This document shows, one piece after another, positions 24,100 to 35,598 of a stretch of DNA of 64,000 bases (positions are counted from its first letter, which is position 1; every line of letters begins with the position of its first letter). The position numbers and the translations under genes are program-made. The notes under the pieces are model-generated. The model saw only the letters and a program-made list of their open reading frames with translations, did no database searches and had not been told where the DNA came from. Source of the DNA: Halichoerus grypus (lineage: Eukaryota > Chordata > Mammalia > Carnivora > Phocidae); the NCBI RefSeq assembly GCF_964656455.1, contig NC_135717.1:155051793-155115792 (forward strand). Reading direction: 5' to 3'.

Positions 24100-24459
24100 G
24101 TATTTTTTGTTTGTTTCAAGTTTTTGTATAAATTCTAGTTAGCTAACATATAGTATAATATTAGTTTCAGGAGTGGGATTTAGTGATTCATCACTTACAT
24201 ATAACACCCAGTGCTCATCACAAGTGCCCTTCTTAATCCCTGTCACCCATTTAGCCCATCCCCCACCCTGCCTCCCCTCCAGCAACCCTCAGTGAGTTCT
24301 CTATAGTTAAGAGTCTGCTTTATGGTTTGCCTCTCTCTTTTTTTCCCCCCATGTTCATCTGTTTTGTTTCTTAAATCCCACATGTGAGTGAAATCATACA
24401 TTTGTCTTTCTCTGACTTATTTCACTTAGCATAATACTCTCCAGCTCCATCCATGCCAT
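24100..24459 (-). mobile_element. Truncated L1 3' end, antisense
   Basis: About 360 nt of L1 3' UTR (aacacccagtgctcatcaca, ttgtttcttaaatcccacat, cacttagcataatactctcc). Flanked by the perfect 13-bp repeat gtagcatttaaat (24087-24099 and 24460-24472). Confidence 0.88.
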
Positions 24460-25639
24460 GTAGCATTTAAATATCTTGAAATCATTTTTTTTTAATCTTA
24501 GGAGTCTTGTCAGTTTGTCCACTAGAAAGTGTTAGAACGGAGGAGTGGTAGTGCAGCCATGGTTAAGGGGTTACAAACAGGTAAGGCATTCACACAACCA
24601 GGTGTTAGTCAATGTAGAGAGGCAGGTGCACGTAGTTTTAATTTTTTTAAATGCTAGGAAACAGCATTCTGTTTCATTAAGTAAGCTATTTTTATTAAAT
24701 AATTTTGAGAAACATTTCTCAATATTGCTTTAGTTTTATCTTCCATAATTTTGATAGGCATTATAGCCACCTTTTATTAAATGTAATCTTACTACTTTTC
24801 CATTATTCTTGTTATTCCACAAACTTCATTTTTAATTATGCTTCAGATGATTCATTGTTTGGCCTTAAAATTTGTTTTGATTTATAAGCAAGTTGCCTGC
24901 AATGAAAGAATCGGTATTAGGAAGATACATATTCATATTTTGTTTCATTGTTCCAAGACCTTCGGATGTTTAAGAATATTTATTTCTTTCCAGTCATAAA
25001 TTCCAAGACATCCTAAAAATAGTTTTTTAAGGAGTGTTTTTGGGTATAAAGAGAATGTCTGCCTGATCATTTCTTTTTAAACAAAAAGAAACTGACAGTA
25101 AAATGGAAAGCCGATTTCTATTAGCTAATTAATTAAAACAGAACTGTTGGTCTGCTTAAGACTCTTCAGATTACACTTTATATTTTCTGTATAGAGGGAG
25201 AGAAATGAGTGTTAAGTAGCATTACTAATTAATCTTCTTTTGATCCTTAAGTGTTTGTGTGTAATTGTCAAGGCTCATTAAGACACTGTTTGCTAGGGAG
25301 AAAAAAGAGAAGAGAAACCTTCTCGCCTCCCCTTACACCCCCAACCAATCTGAAGTTTCTCCCCTCGCCACCCCCGATAGAGAACGTCAGCCATTTTCCT
25401 AGTACGCAGTTTGTTGCCTGCTCAGGCTCAGTGTGGTTCCATGTCTGGTTCTTCTGCGGGTAGTGATTTTCACCTTTTAGAAGGGAGTAGAGAATCAACA
25501 ACAGCAATAGACCTCACTGCCAATGTTGCCTCAAACTCTCCCAAACAACGAGACTTTTCTTTTTTAATTCACATAAGGCAAATAGTTTCCCACTCTTCTA
25601 GAATAGACAGCCCCAACATCCGAAATTATTAATTAACAA

Positions 25640-26240
25640 ATATTGTTAATCCAACAAATATTTAATAAGAGCATATTGTGTGCAAGGCACTATTCTGGTG
25701 CTGTCAAAGAAATACAGCCGTCAGTCAGCAACAGACAAACTCCAAGCCCTCAGAGAGCTTAAATTTTAGTGGGAAAAAACATTATAATTAAGTAAATTAT
25801 ATAGTAAGTTAGAAGGTGAACCATGGTAAGGGAGAAAATAAGCCCAGAAGCACATAAAGGGGATTGGGAGCTTGGGGCTAGGTTGGGAGTTGTAATTTTA
25901 AATGAGGTAATCAGGTTAGTCTTCACTGACGTGGCATTTGTGAACAGGTAACGGTGCAAGTTTAGGAAATCTGAAAATTTAGGAACCATCTAGGAAGAGA
26001 GTGCAGTGAGTGCAAAGGCCTTAGAGGCAGGATTGCCTAGCTTGGTGAGGTGGTGAGGGGCATCTTAGTGTGGCTAAGAGCCCTGTGAATGATGTGGAAG
26101 TGGTAGGAGACGGTCAGAGAGGTAACGGGGGGCCAGCTCGAGAAGAGCCTTGTAGGGTCTTTGTAACTTGGGTTCTTTTTCTGAACAGCATGCGGAGCCA
26201 CTGGAAGGTTTAGAGCAGAGGGGTGGCCTGATCTACCTGT
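25640..26240 (-). repeat. L2 3' end, antisense
   Basis: ttgtgtgcaaggcactattc, agtgcaaaggccttagaggc and gagcagaggggtggcctgat follow the L2 order on the reverse strand. Confidence 0.85.
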
Positions 26241-26254
26241 TTAAAGGGCTCACT

Positions 26255-27660
26255 TTAGCTGATGTATTGAGCCTACTGTGTGCTAGGTACTGTTTCAGTG
26301 CTGTCAATCAAACACATCAGTCAATCAACAATACAGACAAATTCCCAGCCCTCATAGAGCTTATATTTTAGTGTGAGTGTGTGTGTGTGTGTGTGTGCAT
26401 GTGTATGTGTGTGTATGTGTGTGTGTGTGTGGTTGTGAGGAGGCTAGGAATACAGTTTTGGACATGTTGAGTTTGAGATATCTCTTAGATATCCAAGTGG
26501 ATTATTTGAGTCAGAAGTTGGTTTGATTTTAGAAGAGAGATTAGAGCTGGAAAGAAAAACTCAGGATTTCATCAGCATTTAGATGAAATTAAAACCATGA
26601 GCCTGTTTAAGATCATCTAAAGGGGAAAAAAAAAAGAGATCATCTAGGGGGAGGGAGTAAGGAGAGGGAAGAGGACCAAGCCCTGGGACACTCTGGCATT
26701 TAAAAATATAGGAGAAGAAGAGGAAGCTGCAAGGACTGAAAAGGAATGACTGACAGGATAGGAAAGAAACCAAGAGAATGTGGTGACTTGAAAGCTAAGA
26801 GAAACATTTTCAAAAGAGGAATTGATTAATAGTGTCATATTTTGCAGGTGAATCAAGCACCACAACTCACTGAGTCTTAAACAGGATCTTTTTTCACATT
26901 TAATAGCTCTGAAATTAGAATGCATTTTATAGTTGAGGACCTGTGACGGTTTAATTGGCATATAAGATAATGATGTCTTAGATTAAAAATAACATGGCTT
27001 ATGAGGACTAAGAATTGAACTCTGGTTTAAGGCAAGTATAGGCCATTGGTGACCTTAAAGGGTTTTAGTGTAGGAAATGAGTGGGTTTAAAAACAAATGA
27101 AAGGAGAGAAATTGGAATATTGACAACTCTTTAAATCATTGCTATAAAGGAGAGTGAGAATTTGGGTAGTAGCTGGAGAAGGAAGTCAAAGTATAGACAA
27201 TTTTTGTTTTTTTGAGATGGAAGAGAAGACAGCATGGCTTTGTGCTGATGAGAATGTCTGCAGCAAGGGGACATTTATGATGTAGGAGAGAATGATGAGT
27301 AGACCAGTGGGGAGAGGATCCATGGCCTAAGTGGCAGGAAGGGAGGCAGGGCAGTTGCTTGGGTAGGTGGGAGAGATGGAGCTGTAGGGTCTGTGGACAC
27401 TACTCTGGCTGCTTCAGTTTTCTCTCTTAAGTAGAAGAAGCAAGGTCATTAGCTGGGAGGAGCATGGGGAGGAAGGGTCAGGATTTAGAAACAGAAAGAG
27501 CCTGAAATAGTTGTCTAGGAGAGAGGGAGAGTGAATGGACTGGGAAAATGTAGAATGATGACCAAGTAGCACTGAGGTTTGGTCCGGATCTTAAAGTGGG
27601 ATGGCTTAGCCTGACTGCATGCTTTTCTTCAGTCTTCTTCAGCTGCAGTGTGCACACCTA
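26255..27660 (-). repeat. L2 reverse-transcriptase region, antisense
   Basis: A second L2 terminus (26255-26370, ctactgtgtgctaggtactg) is joined across a (GT)n microsatellite to the L2 coding region. On the - strand the order includes the RT turn VPGLGPL-like sequence near 26680 and gtggtgacttgaaagctaag on +. All frames are broken. One of the longer L2 remnants in a small window; the junction at 26370-26440 suggests an internal deletion of the element. Confidence 0.8.
26372..26432. repeat. (GT)n microsatellite
   Basis: GT units with occasional GCAT/TATG interruptions. Confidence 0.93.
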
Positions 27661-28217
27661 AAGAAGGTCCAGCTTTGGATTTTACCATGGCTGTTTTGCC
27701 AAGGACGTGTATATGCACAGGAGAGGGACCAGGGAGTTAATAGGGTGTACACAAGGCAGAGTTCTAATGATTGAGCTTGGAATCTAAGCTGGGTAGGGAG
27801 TATGCTTGTCTACCCATTCTTCTCCCCGCTCCTGTCCTAGTACCCCTAATTTACTCATGTGAAAGCAGAACAGCCGGGCGTGCATGGCTGATGAGCTTTT
27901 GTGGGTTCTTTATTTTGATAAGATGTTCCCTCCCTTGCTCTCAGCACCAGGTTCACTCCTTATGTGGCAGGGCTGGGCTCATGAAGCACAGGTCACAAAC
28001 TGGTGGGGAGTGGCGGAGGCACTTAGAACCACTGGGATAGTTCTGACGTTACAGGTCTCTTGCGATAGACCTGTCACTTATGGTACGTCGTGTCTATCCT
28101 GTATTCCATCATCTAACACCAAATGAGGAATGCAAAAGGGGATGAAAACTAATATTACCTGAAAACAGTATTTTACTGATTTGCCTTGTTTTCTTCTTTG
28201 TTTCATTTCTTTTTTAG

Positions 28218-28425
28218 GCACTTGATGAATTAATAAGTAAAGGATTGCCTGTAATTCTGGTTACACTTGGCCAGGAACATCTTTTAAATAAGTTTTCTTT
28301 TGTTAAAGCATACTTTTTAATAAGTGTGGCTGCAACAATAAATTGTGTCCCAGAAAATTCAATGAAAACAATCTACCATGGACTTACTTCTGAGAAGAGT
28401 AGAGCCAACCTTCCAAACTTGAAAG
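28218..28425 (+). CDS. CFAP54: CFAP54 exon 5 of window
   Basis: Largest exon here: 208 nt, 69 codons plus one base (phase 0 in, 1 out). The acceptor is tttcttttttag and the donor AAAG|gtaatc. The residues begin ALDELISKGLPVILVTLGQE and include SFVKAYFLISVAATINCVP. The split codon G/AG joins the next exon as Glu. Helix-turn-helix-like content; no catalytic motif is visible. Confidence 0.88.
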
Positions 28426-28699
28426 GTAATCTTTTGTTTTATTTTTTTGCTTGTTTTCCTTTCTCCTCTTTCTCCAACTGTTCCCACTCCACTCCCAATA
28501 ATCCATATGAACAGTCTAGTATATATTCCATATTTTTCTCTAATCTCACTTCATGACGCACATGTCAGGTACATGCGTATCCATATCCATTCATACATGT
28601 CAGTATTCATATACTTTTTCATATATATATGTACAAAATAGGACTTGTCATTTATTTATAAAATGACATATTTTACATTTTTCTGCATCTTGTGTTTCT

Positions 28700-29365
28700 T
28701 ACCCAGAAAAACTTCACTAAAACCACTTCAAGTCAACTGCTTTGTTTGTTCTGCTCTTCTGGTTATATAGTATTCTATGCTGTGAATATCATTGTTTATT
28801 CAACCATTCTATTGTTGATGTGCATTCATATCAATTTCTAGGGAACAGTGTTGAAGTGTTACATATCCATATCATATAATGTATATTTCTATGGGATAAG
28901 ATGCCCATGTATGGGATTTGTAGGTCATAGTATATATGTATTTTTCAACTGTTTTGGATGTTGCCCTAAGAATAGTTTGTTTTTCACCATTAAGTATGGT
29001 GTTAACTGTGGATTTTTTATAGATATTCTTTATCAGGCAGGGAAATTTCTTTTTTATTCCTGGTTTGTTGAATGATTTTATTTTAAAAGGGTGCTGGATT
29101 TTATTAAGTGCTTTTCCTGCATCTATTAAGATGATTCTATTTTTTTTATTCTATTGATATGGTGTAATAAAGTAATTACATTCTTGGGCTAACTCCCATT
29201 TAGTCATGGTGTATAAATTCTTTTTATATGTTGCTGGATTCCATTTGCTAGTATTTTGTTGAAGAATTTTACATCCTTATTCATTATAGATATTGGTCTG
29301 TAGTTTTTCTTGTGGTATCTTTGTCCAGTTTGGATACTGGAGTAATATTGGCTCTGTTTTAAAAT
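28700..29365 (-). repeat. Old L1, antisense
   Basis: 28740-28965 resembles an L1 3' end (ggttatatagtattctatgc). 28980-29365 is ORF2 on the reverse strand: attttgttgaagaattttac, tagatattggtctgtagttt and cctgcatctattaagatgat are the reverse of the [21 protein letters not shown] region. No coding capacity. Confidence 0.78.
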
Positions 29366-29384
29366 GTAACTCCTATTATTATTA

Positions 29385-29570
29385 TTCGGGTATGATGAGG
29401 CCAACAGATCAGGAGATGATGGCCACTAAACACCTAGTTTGTTATTTAACCCTCCAAGAGGAGGAGCAGGTTACTACCTGGGAGGGCCACACAGAGAAGC
29501 ACCAGGGTCACTCAGAGGCAGAGAGAGCAGAAGGAAAATGTGGATCACACTCTTCCTAGCATCTCTCATG
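29385..29570 (-). mobile_element. LTR fragment, antisense
   Basis: Reverse complement of the 3' half of the LTR at 45185-45690: both share ccacattttcc, a TAA(G)TAACAAACTA-like segment, and a cctcatcaYacc end. Diverged, with an indel in the middle. A retrovirus-derived LTR without internal genes. Confidence 0.65.
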
Positions 29571-30518
29571 TTCAGATACATCTCCCAGGATTCTTTCATA
29601 CCAGTCTCCAGGCATTTATTTGTATCTTTCTCTGTCTCTTCCTTAGTTTCTCCCTTAGGGGAGAAAACCCAGCCCCAGATCTTTCTGCTGGGCCTTTCCC
29701 AATTCTTAAGCCCTCTTTCATACTCAGCTGACCTCTCACTCCAGAGCCCCCTATTTTAGGAGAAGAGCCAGGTAGGTAGGAGTTGGAAGAAGAGGGGAAG
29801 GCAAGGGTATTCAATTCCATGTTATTTTAGACTTCCTTTTCTTCCTTGACAAGTTTAGTCTCTTTAGGTGGGTATTTTTTGAAGTAACTCCCAGTCGTGG
29901 TTTTTTTTTTTTTTTTTTTTTCTACTCTCTCTCCTATAGTCTAGAAGTCAGTTTTACTAAAGCAGGCAGAGTCTGTGATCTCAATTATCTCAGTTTTCCC
30001 TGGCTCAGAATAAGGACAACCTTCAGATTGTGGTTCGGTATTTTGAGGTACTTGTGGATCTAGTGGACTGTGCTATTTCAAATGGTCTCACTCTCTGCTC
30101 TTAGTGTGAGAGGCTTATGCAAATCAATAGAACTGACATTTCCAAGGAGATCTTATTGAAATGTTATAAATATCTGGAAGACCCAAAATACTTTGGGGAC
30201 CTGAAAGGGTCCTCCCCAGTGGTCCAGGGGAGGAACCACTACTCTGTATCAGTAGCCAGTAATTTAAAGAATATCATCAAGCATCCTAAAGATCCTTTCA
30301 GAATTGTCTGATGTGTTGTAAAAAATCATCCTCAATCTTTGAATATATGATATTTAGGGACCATTTGATAAAATAGTATTTCCAGTTATCATTGTAGGTT
30401 TTTTAAAATATGAAATTTATGGATGGTTTCCCAACTCATGATGAGTTTTATAAACTAGAATTAATATTTAAGTTAACCACAGATATCCTTGGTTCTTCCA
30501 AAATTTTCTGTCTTACAG

Positions 30519-30598
30519 AGCTATATTTAAAGGATGATGGAAGCTCACTTGGTCAGTTTGTAAAAATGAAAGATGACTTCACTTTTAGCACAGTGAAG
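30519..30598 (+). CDS. CFAP54: CFAP54 exon 6 of window
   Basis: Exon of 80 nt, completing a split Glu codon and adding 26 codons (phase 1 in, 0 out). The acceptor is ttttctgtcttacag and the donor AAG|gtacgt. It encodes ELYLKDDGSSLGQFVKMKDD then FTFSTVK. Acidic and polar, probably a loop between helical blocks. Confidence 0.85.
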
Positions 30599-32167
30599 GT
30601 ACGTTTGGAAGATTTTTCAAATCATACTAAATTGGTTACCAAAATGTCCACTAATAGGCCCTGGACAGGCTCGCTTTCAGGGTTGTGTTTGCTCTCAGGA
30701 GACCGAGTCGCTTTTCTTGCATAAGCATGGATTGAGGTGAGAGATGGAGCCTACTTCTCATGAGAAAATTAGATGCCCAGAGGTTGTCAGACTTTGACTT
30801 TACAACCTGATTAAGGCACTGTGGAAAATATGATTCATTATTTGATGAGATTTGAGTATTCCACGCCCTGTTTCTCATTTCCTAATAATAATAGTGATGA
30901 CAACAGCAACACAAACCGTTACCATTTATTTAGTGCTTACTACATGACAGGCACTTTGCATGATTAATTCTTACAACTCTGTGATGTAGGTATTAATCAT
31001 TTTTGAACTATGTTGTGCTGAACCATGAGAAAATTGAGGCTTAGAAAAAAATTCACTAATGCCACGCAACTAATAAAATACAGATGGTGTTCTTAACCAT
31101 TATACTAAGGTGTCCTAGTACTTATGTAATATTTACTGTACAAACAAGTTTTTAGAGACCTGTTTCTTGAAAGATTGGCTGGTTCCATTCTCCTCTGCCA
31201 TGCCAGGCTGCTATTTACTATTGATTGTCAATTGTAAAATCTCATTATCTTCACATTACCAGTTAGATGACCATAGTTTAACTTGAAATACAGCCAATTC
31301 TCATTATTCCCAGATCCAGTAATTGCTAATTTGCCTATCTGCTAAAATTTACTCATAACTCCAGTATTGATACTCGTGGCTCATTTGTGGTCATTTGTGA
31401 ACATCACAGAGCACAGAAAAATTTGAGTTGCCCAACACACACATTCCCAGCTGAGTTGGACAAGGCAGTGCTCTTTTTGTTTCTACCCTCATACTGTAAA
31501 CAAGTATCCTTTCCATGGTCTATTTATTGCCACATTTTTTTTTTTTTTTTGCATTTTTGTGCTTTTCGTTAGTGATTTCACTATTTGAAATGGCCCCTAA
31601 GCATAGTGCTGAAATACTGTTTAGTATTCCTAAATGTAAGAAGGCTGTGATGTGCTTTATGGAGAAAATAAATGTGTTAGATAAACGTCAGGCTTGAGTT
31701 TTAGAGCTGTTAGTTCAAGGTTAGTGAATTTATGGTATTTATTAAATAATGTGTCCTTAAATATAAACACACATTAAACAAAGTTATGTGTGAATCAGTT
31801 GGCAAAAATGTTGTGACCCGAGGCCCACAGGAACCTATCCTTGTATTACCTCTAGGAGCAATGCTTCAGTATTTGCAGCCACTTTATAGAAGAGTTTAAA
31901 TACTGTGAGTAATGAGCATTGGCTGTGCATACAATAAAGGGTAACTGTGATACATGCTTACTCTTGCCATTACTCTCCTTTCCATTTCCTGTTGCCTTTT
32001 TCCTGTTTGCTGAGCACGCTTCTCTGATGATTATGTTCAAATTTCCTATCTGGTCTTCCATTCATTGTTACTTTTCTCAGTACGTGAAAAACACCTGGAT
32101 GAATGAGGGTGAGATACTACTTGTATTGTTTCTGAACTTACGTGATTGTGTGGTGCTCTTTCTTTAG
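30599..32167 (+). other. Intron between exons 6 and 7
   Basis: A MIR lies at about 30880-31110 and a T16 run at 31533-31550. The rest shows only unique-looking AT-rich sequence. Confidence 0.55.
30880..31110 (+). repeat. MIR
   Basis: ttatttagtgcttactacat, gacaggcactttgcatgatt and gaaaattgaggcttagaaaa are MIR landmarks. Confidence 0.75.
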
Positions 32168-32337
32168 TCAATTTTACTGACAGAAGCTGAGGACAGACTA
32201 AACTTTCTTGTGTCGGAGATAGAGCATCCAGGCCACAAGAACCTCTCTCAGTGTTCTGCTGGTGAGTTGGAGATTGTGGTGGAGGCCAGGCTTCAGCTGG
32301 CGGCAATCGCCCTGCAGAGACACCGGGCGGCATACAG
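32168..32337 (+). CDS. CFAP54: CFAP54 exon 7 of window
   Basis: Exon of 170 nt, 56 codons plus two bases. The acceptor is gtgctctttctttag and the donor CAG|gtgagt (consensus). It starts SILLTEAEDRLNFLVSEIEH and ends ARLQLAAIALQRHRAAY. The AG overhang completes Ser with the next exon. CpG-rich compared with its neighbours, as is common for conserved coding DNA. Confidence 0.88.
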
Positions 32338-32769
32338 GTGAGTCTCTTCAGGCACAGAAGAGAATTTCTTCCTCACCCTAATTTGTCAAATATACCTAAA
32401 TCTTATGTGCGTTTTATAAATTCCAGTATTAATAGAGCTTACTTGTATTTTCTTTTTCAGGGGAGTTTTCATATATTATTACCCTTAAAACTACAGTTCT
32501 AAACAAAATGATTGCTTTATTAAAGCATACAGCTAGGATGTTTTATACAAAGAATGAACAAATTAAGAGAGCTTTGCTTTTTAATTTTATTTATTTATGT
32601 ATTTTTTATTTTTTGATTTTAACTGCAGTATAGTTAATATTAAAAACAAGCTCTATTATTAAAAAGTAACATTTTCTGAATTGTTTTGCTAAACCATTTA
32701 AGAAACAGTTTTGGGTAGATGATTATTTAAATGTTATGCAATTGTTAGTGTCAGATCTTTCATTTGACT

Positions 32770-33345
32770 TGTTCATTGATTCACTCATTTACCCAACCAG
32801 TATCCTTTAACTACTTTACTGTTAGGCTCTGATCTAGACACTGAGGATATAGAGATGAATAGAATATAGTTCCTGTATCCATATGCTGAAAGATATATAA
32901 ACAATTAAGTGGGATAATAAAAAAATATATAGACCTATATTTTCAAGAACTTCTCATGTCATTTGTGGTAAATACCTCTATCATGCGGCCGTCTGACATT
33001 TCAGTAATGATTCTTTGAATAATGCACAAGTTTATTATCTTACCATTCATTAATTCATTCAAAAAATAATTTTGGGGACCTACAATATGCTAGTTACTGT
33101 TCTAGGTTCTTGAGATATATCAATATCCCAATACTGGATATATACTATATAGGCAAAATATTTAACAATATTGAAAACAACCCTACCCTCATGGAGTTTA
33201 TAAGAGGTAATAAAGGCTGACAATAAGCTATGAACTTAATAAGCAAGTAAATTATATAGTATGGTCAAAAATGATACATGATATGGAGATATTGGGAGTA
33301 GAGACGGGGGAGGAGAAGGAGCTATCGTTTTAAAATTGTGTGGTT
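32770..33345 (-). repeat. L2 pieces, antisense
   Basis: Two adjacent diverged L2 3' ends: 32770-32915 (ctgatctagacactgaggat) and 33060-33345 (tatgctagttactgttctag, ccctcatggagtttataaga). Confidence 0.7.
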
Positions 33346-33953
33346 ATAATAAAGAGTATGTCTCCAATTTGATGTTCAATGGCTGACAGCTTTCAAGCCC
33401 CACCACTCCCCCTTCTGCCCCACATCTGGGCAGGCAGATAAGAAAGCCCAGCTGCTTTCTTTGTGAGAAAAAGGAGAAGCCTAGCTGTAGCTTTTGCAAA
33501 GGGGAAATCAATTCAGCAGAAATCCCACTTTGCTTTGATTAGAAACATACAACCGTCTTATCAGTGTGAGCCTTGACCGAAGACCATCCCATGATTAACC
33601 ACATCTAAATTTGATTTTATGCTAGAGCAGTGTAGATTTTTGGACATTTATAATTTTTGTGGTTTCTAAACAGTGATAAAAATCCATTTAGTCCATTTTG
33701 GAGCAGTGACTCTCAAAATGTGGTCTGCAGATTTCGAGGGGAGTCTCCAAGACCCTTTCAGGGGGAACTGTATAGTCAGAACTATTTTTATAACAAAACT
33801 ACGATGTCATTCACCATCTTCATTGTGTTGTTATTTGCACCAATGCTCCTGGCATCTCCCTGGGAATCACACCAGTGGCACCAAACCATACTAGTGGTCA
33901 TTGCATTCTTTACTGCTGAACACTTGCAATTAAAAAAAAAAAAAAAAAAGCCA

Positions 33954-34032
33954 GGGCTGCCTGGGTGGCGCTGTCGGTTAGCATCCAACTCTTGATCTCA
34001 TTACTGGGCATGGAACCTACCTAAAAAAAAAA
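33954..34032 (+). mobile_element. Can-SINE fragment nested in the hAT element
   Basis: Only the tRNA-like head (ctgcctgggtggcgctgtcg) and an A tail remain, about 79 nt. It is bounded by aaaaaagcc on the left and aaaaaggcc on the right, a likely target duplication, and preceded by an 18-A run. Confidence 0.75.
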
Positions 34033-34084
34033 GGCCTAGTTTCATTTAAGAATGCCTTTGATGAACCAGTAGAATCTGTTACAT

Positions 34085-34960
34085 TTATAAATCCCTATCC
34101 TTGAATATATATTTAATATTCTGTGGAAATATTAAATGGGAAATACACCTAAAGCATCTTTGCTGCATATCAAAGTCTGGTGGTTGTCTTGGGGAAGAAC
34201 ACATATGTGATTGAAATGAGAGCCAAACAAGCAGTTTGTCTCTTGGAACACCGTTTTTATTTGAAAAACCAACTGACAAACTGGTTTTTCAGACTTGGGT
34301 ATTTGACAGGCATTTTATTGAAAATGAGCAAAATGAACATGCCACTTCTAGGAAAACAACAAATAGTATTTGTTGCTAATGATAAAATCTGAGCTTTTGT
34401 AGGGAAATGAGAATTTTGGAAAATTTCTATTTGTCACCATGAGCTTGACAGTTTTCTAATGCTTATATAATTGTTCTGATGAGATTGGTGGTAATTAAGA
34501 TTAACAAGCATCATTTTTAAAAATTATATAAAGAAATGTTTCAACATCAAGGGGATTTGCATAACTCAGGGAGTTAATATTTTCCAAATCACCAGTGGAT
34601 AATGTTCCAAAATCCTGGGTAACAAGATAGACCAATAGGTTATAATGTAACAGAGGAGGAAATTTCATCAGCATGTGGTATTAGCTTTCACATTGCAAAA
34701 GACTTTTAAAAAACTATCACTTGTCACATTTTGGTATAGTATCAAAGAAGAATATTCACAATTATTTTAAAAGGATATGAAAATACTCTTCCTATTTCCA
34801 ACAGCTATCTCTGTGAGGCCTAGTCTTCTTCATATACTTCAATCAAAACAATATGTCACAACAGACCACAGAAGCAGATATGAAAGTCTTCTATTAGGTA
34901 GATTTTCTCTTACTTAGCCAGACATTAAAGAGATTTGCAAAAATGCAAAATGATGCATTC
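34085..34960 (+). pseudogene. hAT transposase remnant (ZBED5/FAM200-like)
   Basis: Readable in pieces across several frames: EHRFYLKNQLTNWFFRLGYL, QIVFVANDKI, FWYSIKEEYS-like sequence and PDIKEICKNAK near 34918. The last stretches belong to the C-terminal hAT dimerisation region. Stops (for example after NDKI at 34390) and indels make it non-coding. No zinc-finger BED domain is visible; the first SINE and decay occupy that area. Confidence 0.75.
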
Positions 34961-35057
34961 TTCTCACTATTTTTGTTGTTGTTTTGGGAAATATAGATGT
35001 TTTCATAAAAATGCATTATTGATGTGAACATGTAATGGGTTTATTGTCTTTATTTTA

Positions 35058-35264
35058 TTTTATTTTATTTTTATTTTTATTTTTTTTTATTTTATTTATT
35101 TGAGAGAGAATGAGAGACAGAGAGCACGAGAGGGAAGAGGGTCAGAGGGAGAAGCAGACCCCCTGCTGAGCAGGGAGCCCGATGTGGGACTCGATCCCGG
35201 GACTCCAGGATCACGACCTGAGCTGAAGGCAGTCGCTTAACCAACTGAGCCACCCAGGCGCCCA
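35058..35264 (-). mobile_element. Can-SINE, antisense, nested in the hAT element
   Basis: Complete SINE from the T-rich tail to gccacccaggcgccc. Perfect 15-bp target duplication attgtctttatttta (35043-35057 and 35265-35279) inside the hAT 3' region, proving it is younger than the transposon. Confidence 0.93.
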
Positions 35265-35571
35265 ATTGTCTTTATTTTAAAATGAATTAATAAATAGTAA
35301 TGAAGTTAAAGTTCCAATATGGTAAATATTGATGGAGCTCTGGGGATTCTCAATAATTTTTAAAGATATAAGGAGTGCTGAGCTAAACAAAAAAGCTTGA
35401 GACACACTGATTCAGAGTATTGTTACATTTGTAGCTATTTTTAAGAATACAGTGGTAGTTGATTGATAGTAAATGGGCTTATTAGCATAATAATGTACCA
35501 TTTTCCCTTTTGAAGTTTGAAGAGCAGGAATTTTTACTAGGTGATTTATTAATAGAAAATATATGCTTTGC

Positions 35572-35598
35572 ATATATATATATATATATATATATATG
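35572..35598. repeat. (TA)n microsatellite
   Basis: About 13 TA units. Confidence 0.9.

Larger units (their letters stand above)
22931..28217 (+). other. Intron between exons 4 and 5
   Basis: Contains SINEs (23039-23219 and 23741-23955), old L1 3' ends (23600-23715, 24100-24459), and a long antisense L2 block (25640-27660) with a (GT)n microsatellite at 26372-26432. 24480-25630 and 27670-28210 show no recognisable element. Confidence 0.6.
28426..30518 (+). other. Intron between exons 5 and 6
   Basis: Holds old antisense L1 (about 28700-29365), an antisense LTR fragment (29385-29570) and a T22-like homopolymer near 29900-29922. 29580-30510 otherwise shows nothing I recognise. Confidence 0.55.
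33704..35409 (+). mobile_element. hAT DNA transposon, decayed autonomous copy
   Basis: The left end cagtgactctcaaaatgtgg and the reverse complement of the right end (cagtgtgtctcaagcttttt) form a terminal inverted repeat. The flanking octamers ttttggag and attcagag match at 5 of 8 positions, compatible with an old 8-bp hAT target duplication. Inside are the remains of a transposase gene. Two SINEs have inserted (33954-34032 and 35058-35264). Family knowledge: this resembles the hAT elements that gave rise to ZBED5/FAM200-type genes. Confidence 0.78.

Noticed and set aside
27771..28126. Overlapping 80-89 codon + strand frames near a GC-richer stretch
   Set aside because: No similarity recognised, no splice sites in phase with exons 4 or 5, composition alone is not evidence.
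33657..33995. 112-codon open frame over the hAT 5' end
   Set aside because: It runs through the terminal inverted repeat, the A18 run and the SINE head, so it is not a gene.
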